From positions 19,222-83,221 of the forward strand of contig SUSY01000002.1 in the NCBI GenBank assembly GCA_015063185.1: 64,000 nt of DNA, in the 5' to 3' direction. A program made the position numbers and the translations under genes. The notes under the pieces are model-generated. The model was not told the DNA's origin, made no database searches, and was given only the letters and a program-made list of their open reading frames with translations. Positions 25,670 to 34,231 of the stretch are shown piece after piece. Source of the DNA: Thermoplasmata archaeon (GTDB lineage: Archaea; Thermoplasmatota; Thermoplasmata; Methanomassiliicoccales; Methanomethylophilaceae). The stretch's first letter is position 1; every line of letters begins with the position of its first letter.

Positions 25670-25800
25670 CTGATCGCTCCATGACACTTTTATAAACAGG
25701 TTTTACAGACGTATGGTCGCATGAACCCGTGTCGGTGGATTCATGAAACATCACTTGATATGACAACCTCAGAGTTAAACGTTAACCTCTCTGACTAAGA

Positions 25801-25895
25801 CGCCACATTAAGGTGTGGTGCGAGGACCCACCTAATGGTCGGCTTGGCGCAGAAATGGGTATCAACGGCCTTCGACTAACATCGAAGGCCTTTTT
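25801..25895 (+). ncRNA. Candidate structured non-coding RNA
   Basis: The 222-base gap between the glycosyltransferase and purQ encodes no protein but is highly structured. CGCCA (25801) can pair with TGGCG (25845). Inside, CCACA/TGTGG forms one hairpin while CATTAAGGTG can instead pair with CACCTAATG, giving two competing folds. GACC/GGTC is a further stem. Downstream lies a 9-bp hairpin followed by TTTTT on the plus strand, which would end a plus-strand transcript. It is not a tRNA and I recognise no known riboswitch. Expression and strand are inference. Confidence 0.35.
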
Positions 25896-25900
25896 GATAC
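25859..25900. terminator. Long two-part inverted repeat with T-run
   Basis: GTATCAA (25859) - C - GGCCTTCGA (25867-25875), loop CTAACA, then TCGAAGGCC (25882-25890) - TTT - TTGATAC (25894-25900): 16 paired bases per arm with a small internal loop. TTTTT at 25891-25895 follows the inner stem on the plus strand; on the minus strand GTTTTT follows the purQ stop just before the repeat. It may end transcription from both sides. Confidence 0.6.
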
Positions 25901-25909
25901 AGGAAAAAC

Positions 25910-26728
25910 TCATTTCAGAAGCCTCTCCATCACGGACCTGAAGATCAGGATACCATCCCCTTCCTCGGACTCGTATCCACGGGTCCAATCCGGGTGGGTG
26001 AACCTGGTCAGAACACGCTCAGGGTGAGGCATGAGTCCCATGACGTTTCCCGCAGGATTACAGATTCCTGCGATGTCGGAGGGTGAACCGTTGGGATTCC
26101 AGGGATACTTGGTCTCCTCCCCCTCAGGTGCCACATACCTGAAGACGACCTGGTCGTTGTCCTCCAGTTTCTGGACGAAGTCCTCGTCCATACTGAGGAG
26201 CTTTCCCTCTCCGTGTGCGGAAGGGAACATGACGACCTGCCCCTTGTCCATGGAAGAGGTGAAGACGCACTTGCCCTTGTTGTCGTTCCTGAGGAGGGTC
26301 GGTCTGCACTCAAACCTGGCGGAGTCGTTGTTGTACAACGCTGCCGTGGGTACGGGGTCCATGATGGAACCGTCCTTCGCGGGAAGGAGTCCCAGCTCCA
26401 CAAGGATCTGGAATCCGTTACATACTCCGAGAACGGGCTTCTCGGACTCGACGAATGTCTTGACATCGTTTCCGATGGCAGACCTGATCCTTGCTGCGAA
26501 GATCGCTCCTGCACGGACATAGTCCCCTGCGGAGAATCCACCAGGGAATGCGAGGATATCGTAATCCTCGAGACTGCGCCTCATCTCCATGGGGGCCTGT
26601 CCAGTGAGCTGTTTCAGGTGTACCTTCTCAGCTGTCGCACCGACTGACTCGAAGGCGTATGCCATCTCATCCTCACAATTGGTACCCTCGATACGGAGTA
26701 CGCATACCTTCACGTCTTCTGCCTTCAT
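25910..26728 (-). CDS. purQ: FGAM synthase, glutaminase subunit (PurQ)
   Basis: A 272-residue class I glutamine amidotransferase that releases ammonia for FGAR amidotransfer with PurL and PurS. The catalytic cysteine is in VLGVCNGFQILVE, with the oxyanion region FPGGFSAGDYVRAG and the His-Glu pair in MPHPERVL. It is a little longer than the bacterial PurQ of PurSQL systems. The true start is ATG 26728, overlapping the purL stop as ATGA; the track ORF begins inside purL. It is last in the purS-purL-purQ operon and is followed by a T-run and a large hairpin. Confidence 0.96.
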   Translation of the reverse strand: MKAEDVKVCVLRIEGTNCEDEMAYAFESVGATAEKVHLKQLTGQAPMEMRRSLEDYDILAFPGGFSAGDYVRAGAIFAARIRSAIGNDVKTFVESEKPVLGVCNGFQILVELGLLPAKDGSIMDPVPTAALYNNDSARFECRPTLLRNDNKGKCVFTSSMDKGQVVMFPSAHGEGKLLSMDEDFVQKLEDNDQVVFRYVAPEGEETKYPWNPNGSPSDIAGICNPAGNVMGLMPHPERVLTRFTHPDWTRGYESEEGDGILIFRSVMERLLK

Positions 26729-29061
26729 TCTGCAGCACCTCCCATGATCTTCCAGACAGGATCGTTCCATGCCTTCCTCAACTCCTTGACGGAGAGATCG
26801 ACTCCTGCCTCCTTGATGGTGAGCCTGTCTCCTCCTACCTTTCCAATGAATTTGGCATCGTCACCGAGGATCTCACGGAATGCCGCCTCGTTCTCGGGCC
26901 TGACCTCCGCGATCCACCTGGTGTTGCTCTCGGAGTACAGTTTCCTCTCGGTCTCGAGGAGCCCCATGTCCCTGAGGTCCAGGTCCGCACCGATATCTCC
27001 GGAGATACACATCTCGGAGACTGCGACAGCGAGTCCACCGTCGGAACAATCATGACATGCCCTTACCAGGGACTTGTCCATAGCTGCGAGCATCTTGTCC
27101 ATCAGTGAAATCAGATTGTCGATGTCCACACCGGGAACGTCTCCCTCGACACCTCCGAACTTACGGAACAGAAGGGATCCCGCCATCTCGTCCAGGGTCT
27201 TTCCTACGACGAAGACGAGGTTTCCTTCCTCCTTGAAGTCCGCGGACACGGCCTTCCTGACATCATCGATGAGTCCAGTTCCGAGGATCATCGGCGTAGG
27301 AAGAATGTGGATTCCTCCGGGAGCCTCGTTGTAGAGACTGACGTTTCCGGAGGGGATCGGCATCTTGAGTTTCTTACATATCTCTCCAAGACCTCTGACC
27401 GCCTCTCTGAACTCTCCGAGCCTCTCGGGTTTCTCGGGGTTTCCGAAGTTAAGACAATCGGTGAATGCGTGGGGTCTTGCTCCCACTGCGATGATGTTAC
27501 GGCATGCCTCATCGATACATCCCATTCCACCCTTGTAGGGATCCTCCTCGCAGAACCATGGGTTGCAACCGACGGCTGCAGCGAGTCCTTTCCACCTGCC
27601 CATGACGGGCATGAGTACGGTCGCATCTCCGGGACCGGTCATGTTCATCTTACCTACCATCGGCTTGAGGACAGTTCCTGCACGGACCTCGTGATCGTAC
27701 TGACGGATCGCCCACTCCTTGGATGCGACGTTGAGGTCGGAGAGGAGTTTGACGATGACATCGTTGTTGGCGGGAAGTTCGGGGAACTTCTCGTTGGCCT
27801 TCGTGGAGACCTTGGGCAATGTGTAAGGCCTGTTGTACACAGGACCTCCGGTGAGGAACTCCAGGTCCATGTCGAAGATGGGCTGTCCCTCCCAGAAGAT
27901 ACGGGTGCGGGGCTTGTCGGTGGTCCTCGCGACAACGGTGGCCGGAACGTCCCACATATCGAAGATCTGGAGGATCTTCTCTACGTTCTCCTCCTTACAG
28001 GTGACCATCATGCGCTCCTGCGATTCGGACACCCAGATCTCCCAGGGTGCGAGTCCCGCCTCTTTGAGAGGGACCTTGTCTAGATCGACATCGGCTCCGC
28101 AACCTGCATCCAGTGCCATCTCTCCGATGACACAGCTGAGTCCTCCGCCTCCAAGGTCCTTCATACCGGTGATGAGACCTGCCTTGTTGACCTCGAGACA
28201 TGCATGGAGAGTAGGTTCCTTGGTGATCGGGTCTCCCAACTGGACCGCTCCTCTGGAATCCTCATCCGATGTGGAGGTCAGATCCGCGGATGCGAATGTG
28301 ACTCCGTGGATTCCGTCACGTCCGGTGTTTCCACCCAAGAGGATCATGACCTCTCCAGGACCGCCGGCATAGTTGACCGCAAGTTCGTCCCTCTTGACGA
28401 TTCCGAGACAACCTACGTTGACCAGACAGTTTCCGGTGTACTTCTCGTCGAAGAAGAAACCTCCGGAAACGGTGGGGATACCCATCCTGTTTCCGTAGTC
28501 CCTGATTCCGGAGACGACACCGTTGGCAAGGTACCTCGGGTGCTTGATCCCTGCAGGGAGTTCCTTCTCGGTATCGATGGGACCGAAACAGAGGGGGTCG
28601 ACGAGTCCGATGGGCTGTGCACCCATACAGATGACATCCCTGAGGATACCTCCGATACCGGTGGCCGCTCCTCCGTAGGGTTCGATGGCGGAGGGATGGT
28701 TGTGACTCTCGATCCTCAATGCATATCCATAGTCATCGTCGAAGACCATGACTCCCGCATCACCTCTGGAGAGGACGTCGGGATGATCGATGGCGAAGAC
28801 GAATTCCTTGAGGATGTTCTTGGAGCTCTTGTAACAACAGTGCTCGCTCCATGCCTGACCGAGCGCCTGGAGCTCGATGTCGGTGGGGCTCCTGCCCTCC
28901 TTCTTGAAGTAATCGACGATGACCTTCATCTCGTCGAGGGCAAGGCTGAGTCCCATGTCGGCGGAGAGTTCCTTGAGCTCCTCGTCGGTAGCGGAAAGGA
29001 CGTCAACGTCATAGATGGCGTATGGGACGTCACGTTTGATCATAAGCCTGTCAACGGACAT
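26725..29061 (-). CDS. purL: FGAM synthase, large subunit (PurL)
   Basis: A 778-residue small-type PurL that turns FGAR into FGAM with ATP and ammonia from PurQ, in the purine pathway. It contains ELQALGQAWSEHCCYKSSK, the nucleotide-binding RIESHNHPSAIEPYGGAATGIGG, KDLGGGGLSCVIGEMA and HDCSDGGLAVAVSEM. Fusion domains present in the large single-chain bacterial enzyme (PurS-like N-terminus and glutaminase) are absent and encoded separately on both sides. The ATG sits just after the purS stop with GATGAGAG as ribosome site. Confidence 0.97.
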   Translation of the reverse strand: MSVDRLMIKRDVPYAIYDVDVLSATDEELKELSADMGLSLALDEMKVIVDYFKKEGRSPTDIELQALGQAWSEHCCYKSSKNILKEFVFAIDHPDVLSRGDAGVMVFDDDYGYALRIESHNHPSAIEPYGGAATGIGGILRDVICMGAQPIGLVDPLCFGPIDTEKELPAGIKHPRYLANGVVSGIRDYGNRMGIPTVSGGFFFDEKYTGNCLVNVGCLGIVKRDELAVNYAGGPGEVMILLGGNTGRDGIHGVTFASADLTSTSDEDSRGAVQLGDPITKEPTLHACLEVNKAGLITGMKDLGGGGLSCVIGEMALDAGCGADVDLDKVPLKEAGLAPWEIWVSESQERMMVTCKEENVEKILQIFDMWDVPATVVARTTDKPRTRIFWEGQPIFDMDLEFLTGGPVYNRPYTLPKVSTKANEKFPELPANNDVIVKLLSDLNVASKEWAIRQYDHEVRAGTVLKPMVGKMNMTGPGDATVLMPVMGRWKGLAAAVGCNPWFCEEDPYKGGMGCIDEACRNIIAVGARPHAFTDCLNFGNPEKPERLGEFREAVRGLGEICKKLKMPIPSGNVSLYNEAPGGIHILPTPMILGTGLIDDVRKAVSADFKEEGNLVFVVGKTLDEMAGSLLFRKFGGVEGDVPGVDIDNLISLMDKMLAAMDKSLVRACHDCSDGGLAVAVSEMCISGDIGADLDLRDMGLLETERKLYSESNTRWIAEVRPENEAAFREILGDDAKFIGKVGGDRLTIKEAGVDLSVKELRKAWNDPVWKIMGGAAE

Positions 29062-29064
29062 CTC

Positions 29065-29304
29065 TCATCTCACCGTGACCGTGAAGTTCTGGATGACGGG
29101 GTTGGCGAGGAACTTCCTGCACATCTCCTCTCCCATTTCCTTGGCCTTGTCGGCGGGTGCGTCGATGTCCATCTCGAAGACCTTGATGGACCTGACGGAA
29201 TTGACTCCTGTGAAACCGAGGGATTCCACGGTCTTCTTGGTGTTCTTTCCTTCCGGGTCCGCAACGCCTTTCTTCAATTCGACTCTGATTTCGATTACTG
29301 TCAT
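29065..29304 (-). CDS. purS: FGAM synthase subunit PurS
   Basis: A 79-residue subunit that bridges PurL and PurQ and helps channel ammonia. MTVIEIRVELKKGVADPEGK and the FTGVNSVRSIKVFEMDI stretch are typical of PurS. The ATG at 29304 is chosen over the longer track ORF because the upstream 24 codons contain the promoter palindrome and lack family similarity. TTACTAAATA lies 24-33 bases upstream, so the mRNA should be leaderless and has no room for a ribosome site. It is the first gene of purS-purL-purQ. Confidence 0.95.
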   Translation of the reverse strand: MTVIEIRVELKKGVADPEGKNTKKTVESLGFTGVNSVRSIKVFEMDIDAPADKAKEMGEEMCRKFLANPVIQNFTVTVR

Positions 29305-29306
29305 AT

Positions 29307-29337
29307 ACACGCGCATGCGCGTGTGAGTATTTAGTAA
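29307..29337 (-). promoter_or_regulatory. purS promoter: TATA box and 18-bp perfect palindrome
   Basis: ACACGCGCATGCGCGTGT (29307-29324) is a perfect palindrome covering bases -3 to -20 before the purS ATG; the TATA-like TTACTAAATA (29328-29337) abuts it. In a leaderless archaeal promoter this is where polymerase loads, so a bound dimer would repress. Its inner CGCATGCGCGTG recurs exactly in the serC-serA promoter. Confidence 0.65.
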
Positions 29338-29456
29338 GTGTGAGGAACAAGATGGGAAATACGGATGTGCGCGCATCGGAATGTCTATGACGCTACCGAT
29401 GTTGCCTATTTACCGTCGGATATTCGTGGATGATAAGAACTTTGAAGGATGGGGGA

Positions 29457-30221
29457 TTATTCGCCCCTCTTCCTTCCGAACACCAGGTATGCGGTATGAC
29501 CCAGCATATCAAAGCTAGGCCTTACTCCACCACGATGTACCTCCATTCCACGCTGGAGGTTCTCCAAGGCGAATACGTCCGAGAAGTTCCTCTCACGGAG
29601 TGCCAGTACGATCTTCTCCAACTGATTCATATTGGGGATGTACGCACAGATACGACCTCCGGACCTCAGACACGGAAGGAGGTTGTCCAATGCGTTCTCT
29701 GGGTCTGGCATATCCATGATCAACGCATCCGCGACATAGTCCACCTTGGCATCCCTGGCATCTCCGATCTGGAATGTCCAATGGGAGTCCAAACCGGTGC
29801 GCCTCACGTTCCTGAGTGCACGCTGAGCGTTCTCCTCCTTGAATTCCAGAGTATGGACATGTCCGTTGTCGGATACCGCCCTCAGGAGAGTGGTCGTTAA
29901 GGCACCGGAACCTGCACCGACCTCCAGGATCCTGTCACCTGCCTTCACATCGGAGTACAACAGGATGGTCGCAGCATCCTTGGGAGTGATGATCTGAGCA
30001 CCTCTCTCCAGGGATTCGATGAGTTCCATGGTACCGGGACGGAACGCAGTGAACTCCTTCCCTGCAACTGTCATGACGGAACCGTCGTCCATATCCTTCA
30101 ATCTGGCACCATCGATGGTACCCAATGATGCTATCTTCAACATACCGAAGGAGACTTTCAACCAATGCTTCTTGTCATGTTCGTCCACGAGGTAGATGTA
30201 CTCGTTCTCCGCGAAGGCCAT
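29457..30221 (-). CDS. trmI: tRNA (adenine-N1)-methyltransferase TrmI
   Basis: A 254-residue SAM-dependent enzyme that methylates adenine 58 (and, in some archaea, 57) of the tRNA T-loop. The N-terminal beta domain (residues 1-70) precedes a Rossmann domain with SAM motif ILEVGAGSGALTTTLLRAV and the catalytic-site region DALIMDMPDPENALDN, and ends with GRKRGE. Its length fits the archaeal tetrameric form. TTTAAAAT lies about 25 bases upstream of the ATG (leaderless). It stands alone between the purine operon and prs-proS. Confidence 0.92.
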   Translation of the reverse strand: MAFAENEYIYLVDEHDKKHWLKVSFGMLKIASLGTIDGARLKDMDDGSVMTVAGKEFTAFRPGTMELIESLERGAQIITPKDAATILLYSDVKAGDRILEVGAGSGALTTTLLRAVSDNGHVHTLEFKEENAQRALRNVRRTGLDSHWTFQIGDARDAKVDYVADALIMDMPDPENALDNLLPCLRSGGRICAYIPNMNQLEKIVLALRERNFSDVFALENLQRGMEVHRGGVRPSFDMLGHTAYLVFGRKRGE

Positions 30222-30254
30222 GGACCTGTATCAATATCGGGATTTTAAATAATG

Positions 30255-30298
30255 GGGTTAAAAAAGAAGGAAGTGTCCTTGGAGGAGGCCCCCAAGGA
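30255..30298 (-). terminator. Terminator of the prs-proS operon
   Basis: TCCTTGG (30276-30282) pairs with CCAAGGA (30292-30298). On the minus strand the stem follows the proS stop and is followed by CTTCTTTTTTAACC, a U-rich tract. Confidence 0.6.
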
Positions 30299-30318
30299 TT
30301 GTTGTTGTCGACTGGCAC

Positions 30319-31740
30319 TCACATCGTGCGTGCTGCGAATGCCTGGAGCTCGGTGTCCTTTCCGCAGACGATGCACTTGCCCGCGAACTTACCTTCGGGC
30401 CTGTAAGGAGTACCGAGGATCTTGATATCGTGCTCATCCTCGAACTTGTGTCCGCACTCCTCGCAACCACACCAACCGAAGGAATAGATGCGCAGATCCG
30501 CGGTATCCTCCTTGGGAATGTCCTCCATGGATGTGATCGCCTTGGTAGCATCGTCCTGGAACGCCTTCGCCTTCGCCTTGAGGGTGGACATGATGTTTTC
30601 GAGGATCAGCTTGGTACCGGGAATGAGGGAATCCATGGCGATGGTTCCCTTCTCTCCGGTGTCACGCCTTGCGAACGTGACGACACCGTTCTCGATGTCA
30701 CGTCCACCGAGTTCGAACCTGAGGGGAACTCCTTTGATTTCCCAGTCGTAGTACTTGCTTCCGGGACGGTCATCCCTGTCGTCGAGTTTAACGCGGAATC
30801 CTGCTTCGACGAGCCTATCTCTGAGTGCCTCCGCAGCTCCGGCAACATCGACGGTGCTCTTCTTGGAGAGGATCGGGATGATGACGATCTGGAAGGGTGC
30901 GATCGCAGGGGGAAGGATGAGTCCGTTGTCATCGCCGTGGACACTGACGACGGCTCCAAGGAGCCTCTCGCTCATTCCATATGTGGTCTGGTGGACGTAC
31001 TTGTGACTTCCGTCCTCTGCCTCGTAGGTGATGTCGTAGGGGACGGAGAAGTTCGTCCTATAGTGATGGACGGAACCCAACTGGAGAGTTCTGTGGTTGG
31101 GCATCACGGTGTCGATTCCCACGGTGTAGTATGCACCGGGGAACTTGTCCCACTCGGTACGCCTGAGGAGGGTGTAGGGAAGACAGAGTTTGTCCATGAT
31201 GTTATCGAGCATGTCAAGATCCTCTTCAATCTGGCACTGTGCATCCTCCTCGGTATCGTGACAGGTGTGCGACTCGAAGAAGTGGATCTCCCTGACCCTG
31301 ATGAAGGGACGAGTCTGCTTGGTCTCGTAACGGAATGTGTTGACGATCTGATAGACCTTGAGAGGGAGGTCCTGATGGGATCTGACCCAGAGTGAGAACA
31401 TGGGATACATCGCGGTCTCGGATGTGGGTCTGGTGACCAGACGGACATCGAGCTCGTTCTTTCCGGCATGGGTGACCCAGTAGACCTCCTCGTCGAATCC
31501 CTTGATGTGGTCCTTCTCCTTCTTGAACTCGGTCTCTGGGATGAACAATGGGAAGTTGACCTCCCCGTGATCGGTTGCCTCCAGCTCCTTTCTGGTGAAG
31601 GAATCGATGAGGGTCATGATCTTCCATCCGTAAGGGGTCCACACGTTCATTCCCTTTATGGGATACCTCTTGTCACAGAGGTTGGCCTTCTCGACCATGT
31701 CGAGGTACCATTCAGCATAGTTCTCAGATTTTCCAACCAT
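30319..31740 (-). CDS. proS: Prolyl-tRNA synthetase, archaeal type
   Basis: A 473-residue class IIa synthetase that charges tRNA-Pro. The N-terminal catalytic core shows motif 2-like FRYETKQTRPFIRVREIHFFESHT and motif 3-like GLSE-type AYGMSERLLGAVVSVHGDDNGLILPP, followed by the anticodon-binding domain (QIVIIPIL ... LRDRLVEAGFRVKLDDR). The C-terminal zinc domain has cysteines in GWCGCEECGHKF and KCIVCGKD and ends in a hydrophobic tail. I use ATG 31740, preceded by GAAGGGATG at a workable distance; ATG 31746 overlaps the prs stop. Cotranscribed with prs. Confidence 0.95.
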   Translation of the reverse strand: MVGKSENYAEWYLDMVEKANLCDKRYPIKGMNVWTPYGWKIMTLIDSFTRKELEATDHGEVNFPLFIPETEFKKEKDHIKGFDEEVYWVTHAGKNELDVRLVTRPTSETAMYPMFSLWVRSHQDLPLKVYQIVNTFRYETKQTRPFIRVREIHFFESHTCHDTEEDAQCQIEEDLDMLDNIMDKLCLPYTLLRRTEWDKFPGAYYTVGIDTVMPNHRTLQLGSVHHYRTNFSVPYDITYEAEDGSHKYVHQTTYGMSERLLGAVVSVHGDDNGLILPPAIAPFQIVIIPILSKKSTVDVAGAAEALRDRLVEAGFRVKLDDRDDRPGSKYYDWEIKGVPLRFELGGRDIENGVVTFARRDTGEKGTIAMDSLIPGTKLILENIMSTLKAKAKAFQDDATKAITSMEDIPKEDTADLRIYSFGWCGCEECGHKFEDEHDIKILGTPYRPEGKFAGKCIVCGKDTELQAFAARTM

Positions 31741-31742
31741 TT

Positions 31743-32597
31743 TCATCCCTTCAATGCCTTGGCGATGATATCTGCCACAGAGATGTGGGAGACGGGGTTC
31801 TCGAGGGTGTTGCATGACAGGACACCATCAAGGTAACTTCCCGTGAGCTTCTCGATAGCATTGTTGACGAAGACCCCGTGTGTACATGCGACATAGACGG
31901 ACTTGGCTCCTGCAGCCTTGAGTTGTGCGGTTGCGGCCATGATGGTTCCGCCGGTGGAGATCATGTCATCGACGATGAGCACGGACTTGCCATCCACATT
32001 GGACTTTGCGGGTTTGATACTGACCTCGGTTCCTGAAAGACGGGTCTTCTCCAAGTGATCGTAGTCGACACCGAGTCTGGTTCCGACATCCTTTGCGCGC
32101 CCTGCAGCCCCGATGTCCGGGGACATGACGACGTCGATACCTTTGTCGGAGAAGTATGCCGCAATGGACTCGGCGGCCTTGAGGTCGGTGGTCGGACAAG
32201 TGAAGTAGCGAAGGACATCCTCCTTGTGGATGTCGATGGTGATGACACGGTCGCAGTTCATGTTGATGGTCTTACAAACGACCTTCGCAGACTCAGGTTC
32301 ACCGTTCTTGAATATGCGGTCCTGTCTTGCGTATCCGAAATATGGGATGACACATGTGACGGATTTGGCACCCAGATTCCTGACGACATCCTGAAGGAGA
32401 AGCAACTCGACGAGGTTCCCGTCAGGATACGTGTTCTGGACAATGACGACGTCATCATCGATCTTCTCTGCGTCGATACGGGTGTAACACTCCCCATCGG
32501 GGAATCTTGTGGATGCGGCCGCGATGAACTGACAGTCCAAAGCCTTCGCGAGTTCCTTTGCCAAATCTCTGGATGAAGAACCGCCAACTACTATCAT
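31743..32597 (-). CDS. prs: Ribose-phosphate pyrophosphokinase
   Basis: A 284-residue PRPP synthase that converts ribose 5-phosphate and ATP into the sugar donor for purine, pyrimidine, histidine and tryptophan pathways. Marks are MIVVGGSSSRDLAKELA, RFPDGECYTRI, VIPYFGYARQDRIF, and the PRPP loop VLIVDDMISTGGTI. Archaeal length, lacking the bacterial regulatory extension. ATG 32597 begins the conserved core; GTG 32615, directly abutting GGGGAGGTG, is the other possible start. The stop overlaps the proS start region. Its promoter carries a CG-rich inverted repeat. Confidence 0.95.
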   Translation of the reverse strand: MIVVGGSSSRDLAKELAKALDCQFIAAASTRFPDGECYTRIDAEKIDDDVVIVQNTYPDGNLVELLLLQDVVRNLGAKSVTCVIPYFGYARQDRIFKNGEPESAKVVCKTINMNCDRVITIDIHKEDVLRYFTCPTTDLKAAESIAAYFSDKGIDVVMSPDIGAAGRAKDVGTRLGVDYDHLEKTRLSGTEVSIKPAKSNVDGKSVLIVDDMISTGGTIMAATAQLKAAGAKSVYVACTHGVFVNNAIEKLTGSYLDGVLSCNTLENPVSHISVADIIAKALKG

Positions 32598-32634
32598 GAG
32601 ACTGGCTATGTCCACCTCCCCTTTAAGTGTTGCG

Positions 32635-32669
32635 CGCGTGTGGCTGCACGCGTGACCGTCTTGTTTATA
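32635..32669 (-). promoter_or_regulatory. prs promoter with CGCGTG-N6-CACGCG repeat, shared TATA with HerA
   Basis: On the minus strand TATAAA (32664-32669) is followed by CACGCGTG and then CGCGTG-type sequence, an inverted repeat with a six-base spacer (32635-32652) covering the expected start site near 32640. The same AT box reads TTTATAGG on the plus strand, 25-32 bases ahead of the HerA start, so one element probably serves both directions. Confidence 0.5.
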
Positions 32670-32695
32670 GGTTCGTGCGAAGATGGTCCTACGGG

Positions 32696-34231
32696 ATGCA
32701 CATGAACAACGGACAGGGAGAACCTATCCCGGGATCCACAGTACAGATCGATATCACAACCGTGGGTTCCGAAACCATTTCACAGGAACCGAACGTGGTC
32801 GGTATGATATTCGGTGATGTGGGAACCAACTCGTTCAAATTCGCGGTCACTGGATCCATAGAACGTTCCGACTACGTCATAGCCGAACACCCGGATTGCG
32901 GCAAGGTGTTGTGCCAGATAGGTAGCATAATCAGAAAGACGACGATGACCTTGGAAAAGGCGTTGGAGGCCAATCCCAACGATCCCGCCAAGGACAAGGT
33001 CATCGCCACTACGGATGTCATCGGATACAAGGACGAGAAAGGACTCCTACAGGTACCCAGAACCACATTCCTCGCCGGAACTCCTGTCAAACGTGCGGAC
33101 CCGGAATTCATCAGAAGGATACTGGGTCTTAAGGACGATCGCAAATCGTGCGCATACATAGGCCAATTGAAGGGGTACGATATGCCCATGATGTTGGACA
33201 TAAACAGTCTGGTACAACGTCATGTGAGCATTCTTGCCAAGACAGGCGGAGGAAAGAGCTACATCTCCGGGGACATCCTGGAGGAGTTGATGAAGCACGG
33301 TGTCACCTGTATCATCGTGGATCCGCATGGGGAATACGGTGCCATGCGCGATGCAGCGGAGTGCGGTGACGAGAAATTCGGTGTGGAACCGCACGGATAC
33401 TCGGAGAACATAATCGAATTCGGTATGACCCAGAATGATGATGTCATACCACTGAGGTTCACATTCAAATCACTGGATTCCAGAGACCTTCTGGACCTGC
33501 TCCCCTCATCGGATTCCAAGGGTAGCCTGTCCCTGCTGACCAAGGCGATGGATTCCGTGAAGGAGAGGAAACCTCTGTACTCCGTCAGGGACGTCATCGA
33601 CGAACTGTCCTCGTCCGAGACAGGTAAAGCGTACTCACTGATTGCGGACCTGGAATCCATCGATGCGCTGGGTCTTTTCGCAGAAAGAGGGAACCACATC
33701 TCCGAACTCATACAGAAAGGAAAGACCACCATATTCAATCTCAAAGGCGTCGCACCGGACATACAACAGATCGTCGTCAGACGTCTGGGTACAATGATGT
33801 TCGAACTGAGGAAGGCTGACAAGGTGCCGCCGATGATGATGGTGTTGGAAGAAGCACACAACTATTGTCCCCAGAACGAGGGAACATTGTGCAAGAAGAT
33901 CCTCACCACAATAGCATCCGAAGGAAGGAAGTTCGGGCTGGGCCTTATGGTGATCAGTCAAAGGCCCGCGAAGATAGATAAGAATGTATTGTCGCAGTGC
34001 GGTACACAGATAATATTGAAGGTTACGAATCCCAACGACCTCAAGGCGATCGCAGCATCCATCGAGGGCCTTACAGGAGGAATGGAACAGGACATCCCCG
34101 GACTCCCGATAGGTACTGCCATGGTGGTCGGAGCCGGCATCCAAACACCCATGCTGGTGGACGTGCGCCCAAGGGAGAGCAGACACGGTGGTGCCAGCGT
34201 ACAGATCCTGGAGAACGATGACGATGAATGA
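32696..34231 (+). CDS. herA: HerA-type ATPase/DNA translocase
   Basis: A 511-residue ring ATPase of the HerA/FtsK superfamily, which in archaea works with NurA and Mre11-Rad50 in DNA end resection. An N-terminal HAS-barrel-like segment (NVVGMIFGDVGTNSFKFAVTG) precedes the RecA-like core with Walker A AKTGGGKSY, IIVDPHGEYGAM, Walker B MMMVLEEAHNYCP and the sensor/arginine region VISQRPAKIDKNVLSQCGTQIILKV. No nurA, mre11 or rad50 gene is nearby. ATG 32696 lies 25 bases after a TTTATA box (leaderless); ATG 32702 is an alternative. Confidence 0.92.
   Translation: MHMNNGQGEPIPGSTVQIDITTVGSETISQEPNVVGMIFGDVGTNSFKFAVTGSIERSDYVIAEHPDCGKVLCQIGSIIRKTTMTLEKALEANPNDPAKDKVIATTDVIGYKDEKGLLQVPRTTFLAGTPVKRADPEFIRRILGLKDDRKSCAYIGQLKGYDMPMMLDINSLVQRHVSILAKTGGGKSYISGDILEELMKHGVTCIIVDPHGEYGAMRDAAECGDEKFGVEPHGYSENIIEFGMTQNDDVIPLRFTFKSLDSRDLLDLLPSSDSKGSLSLLTKAMDSVKERKPLYSVRDVIDELSSSETGKAYSLIADLESIDALGLFAERGNHISELIQKGKTTIFNLKGVAPDIQQIVVRRLGTMMFELRKADKVPPMMMVLEEAHNYCPQNEGTLCKKILTTIASEGRKFGLGLMVISQRPAKIDKNVLSQCGTQIILKVTNPNDLKAIAASIEGLTGGMEQDIPGLPIGTAMVVGAGIQTPMLVDVRPRESRHGGASVQILENDDDE

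Noticed and set aside
25801-25860. tRNA or known riboswitch in the purQ-downstream spacer
   Set aside because: No T-loop or anticodon arm; I found no match to the fluoride, ZTP or other riboswitch cores I can recall.
28204-29334. 376-codon plus-strand ORF opposite purL/purS (also 27307-28083)
   Set aside because: Shadow of PurL in a GC-biased frame; the composition is rich in Asp, Gly and Val without any fold signature.
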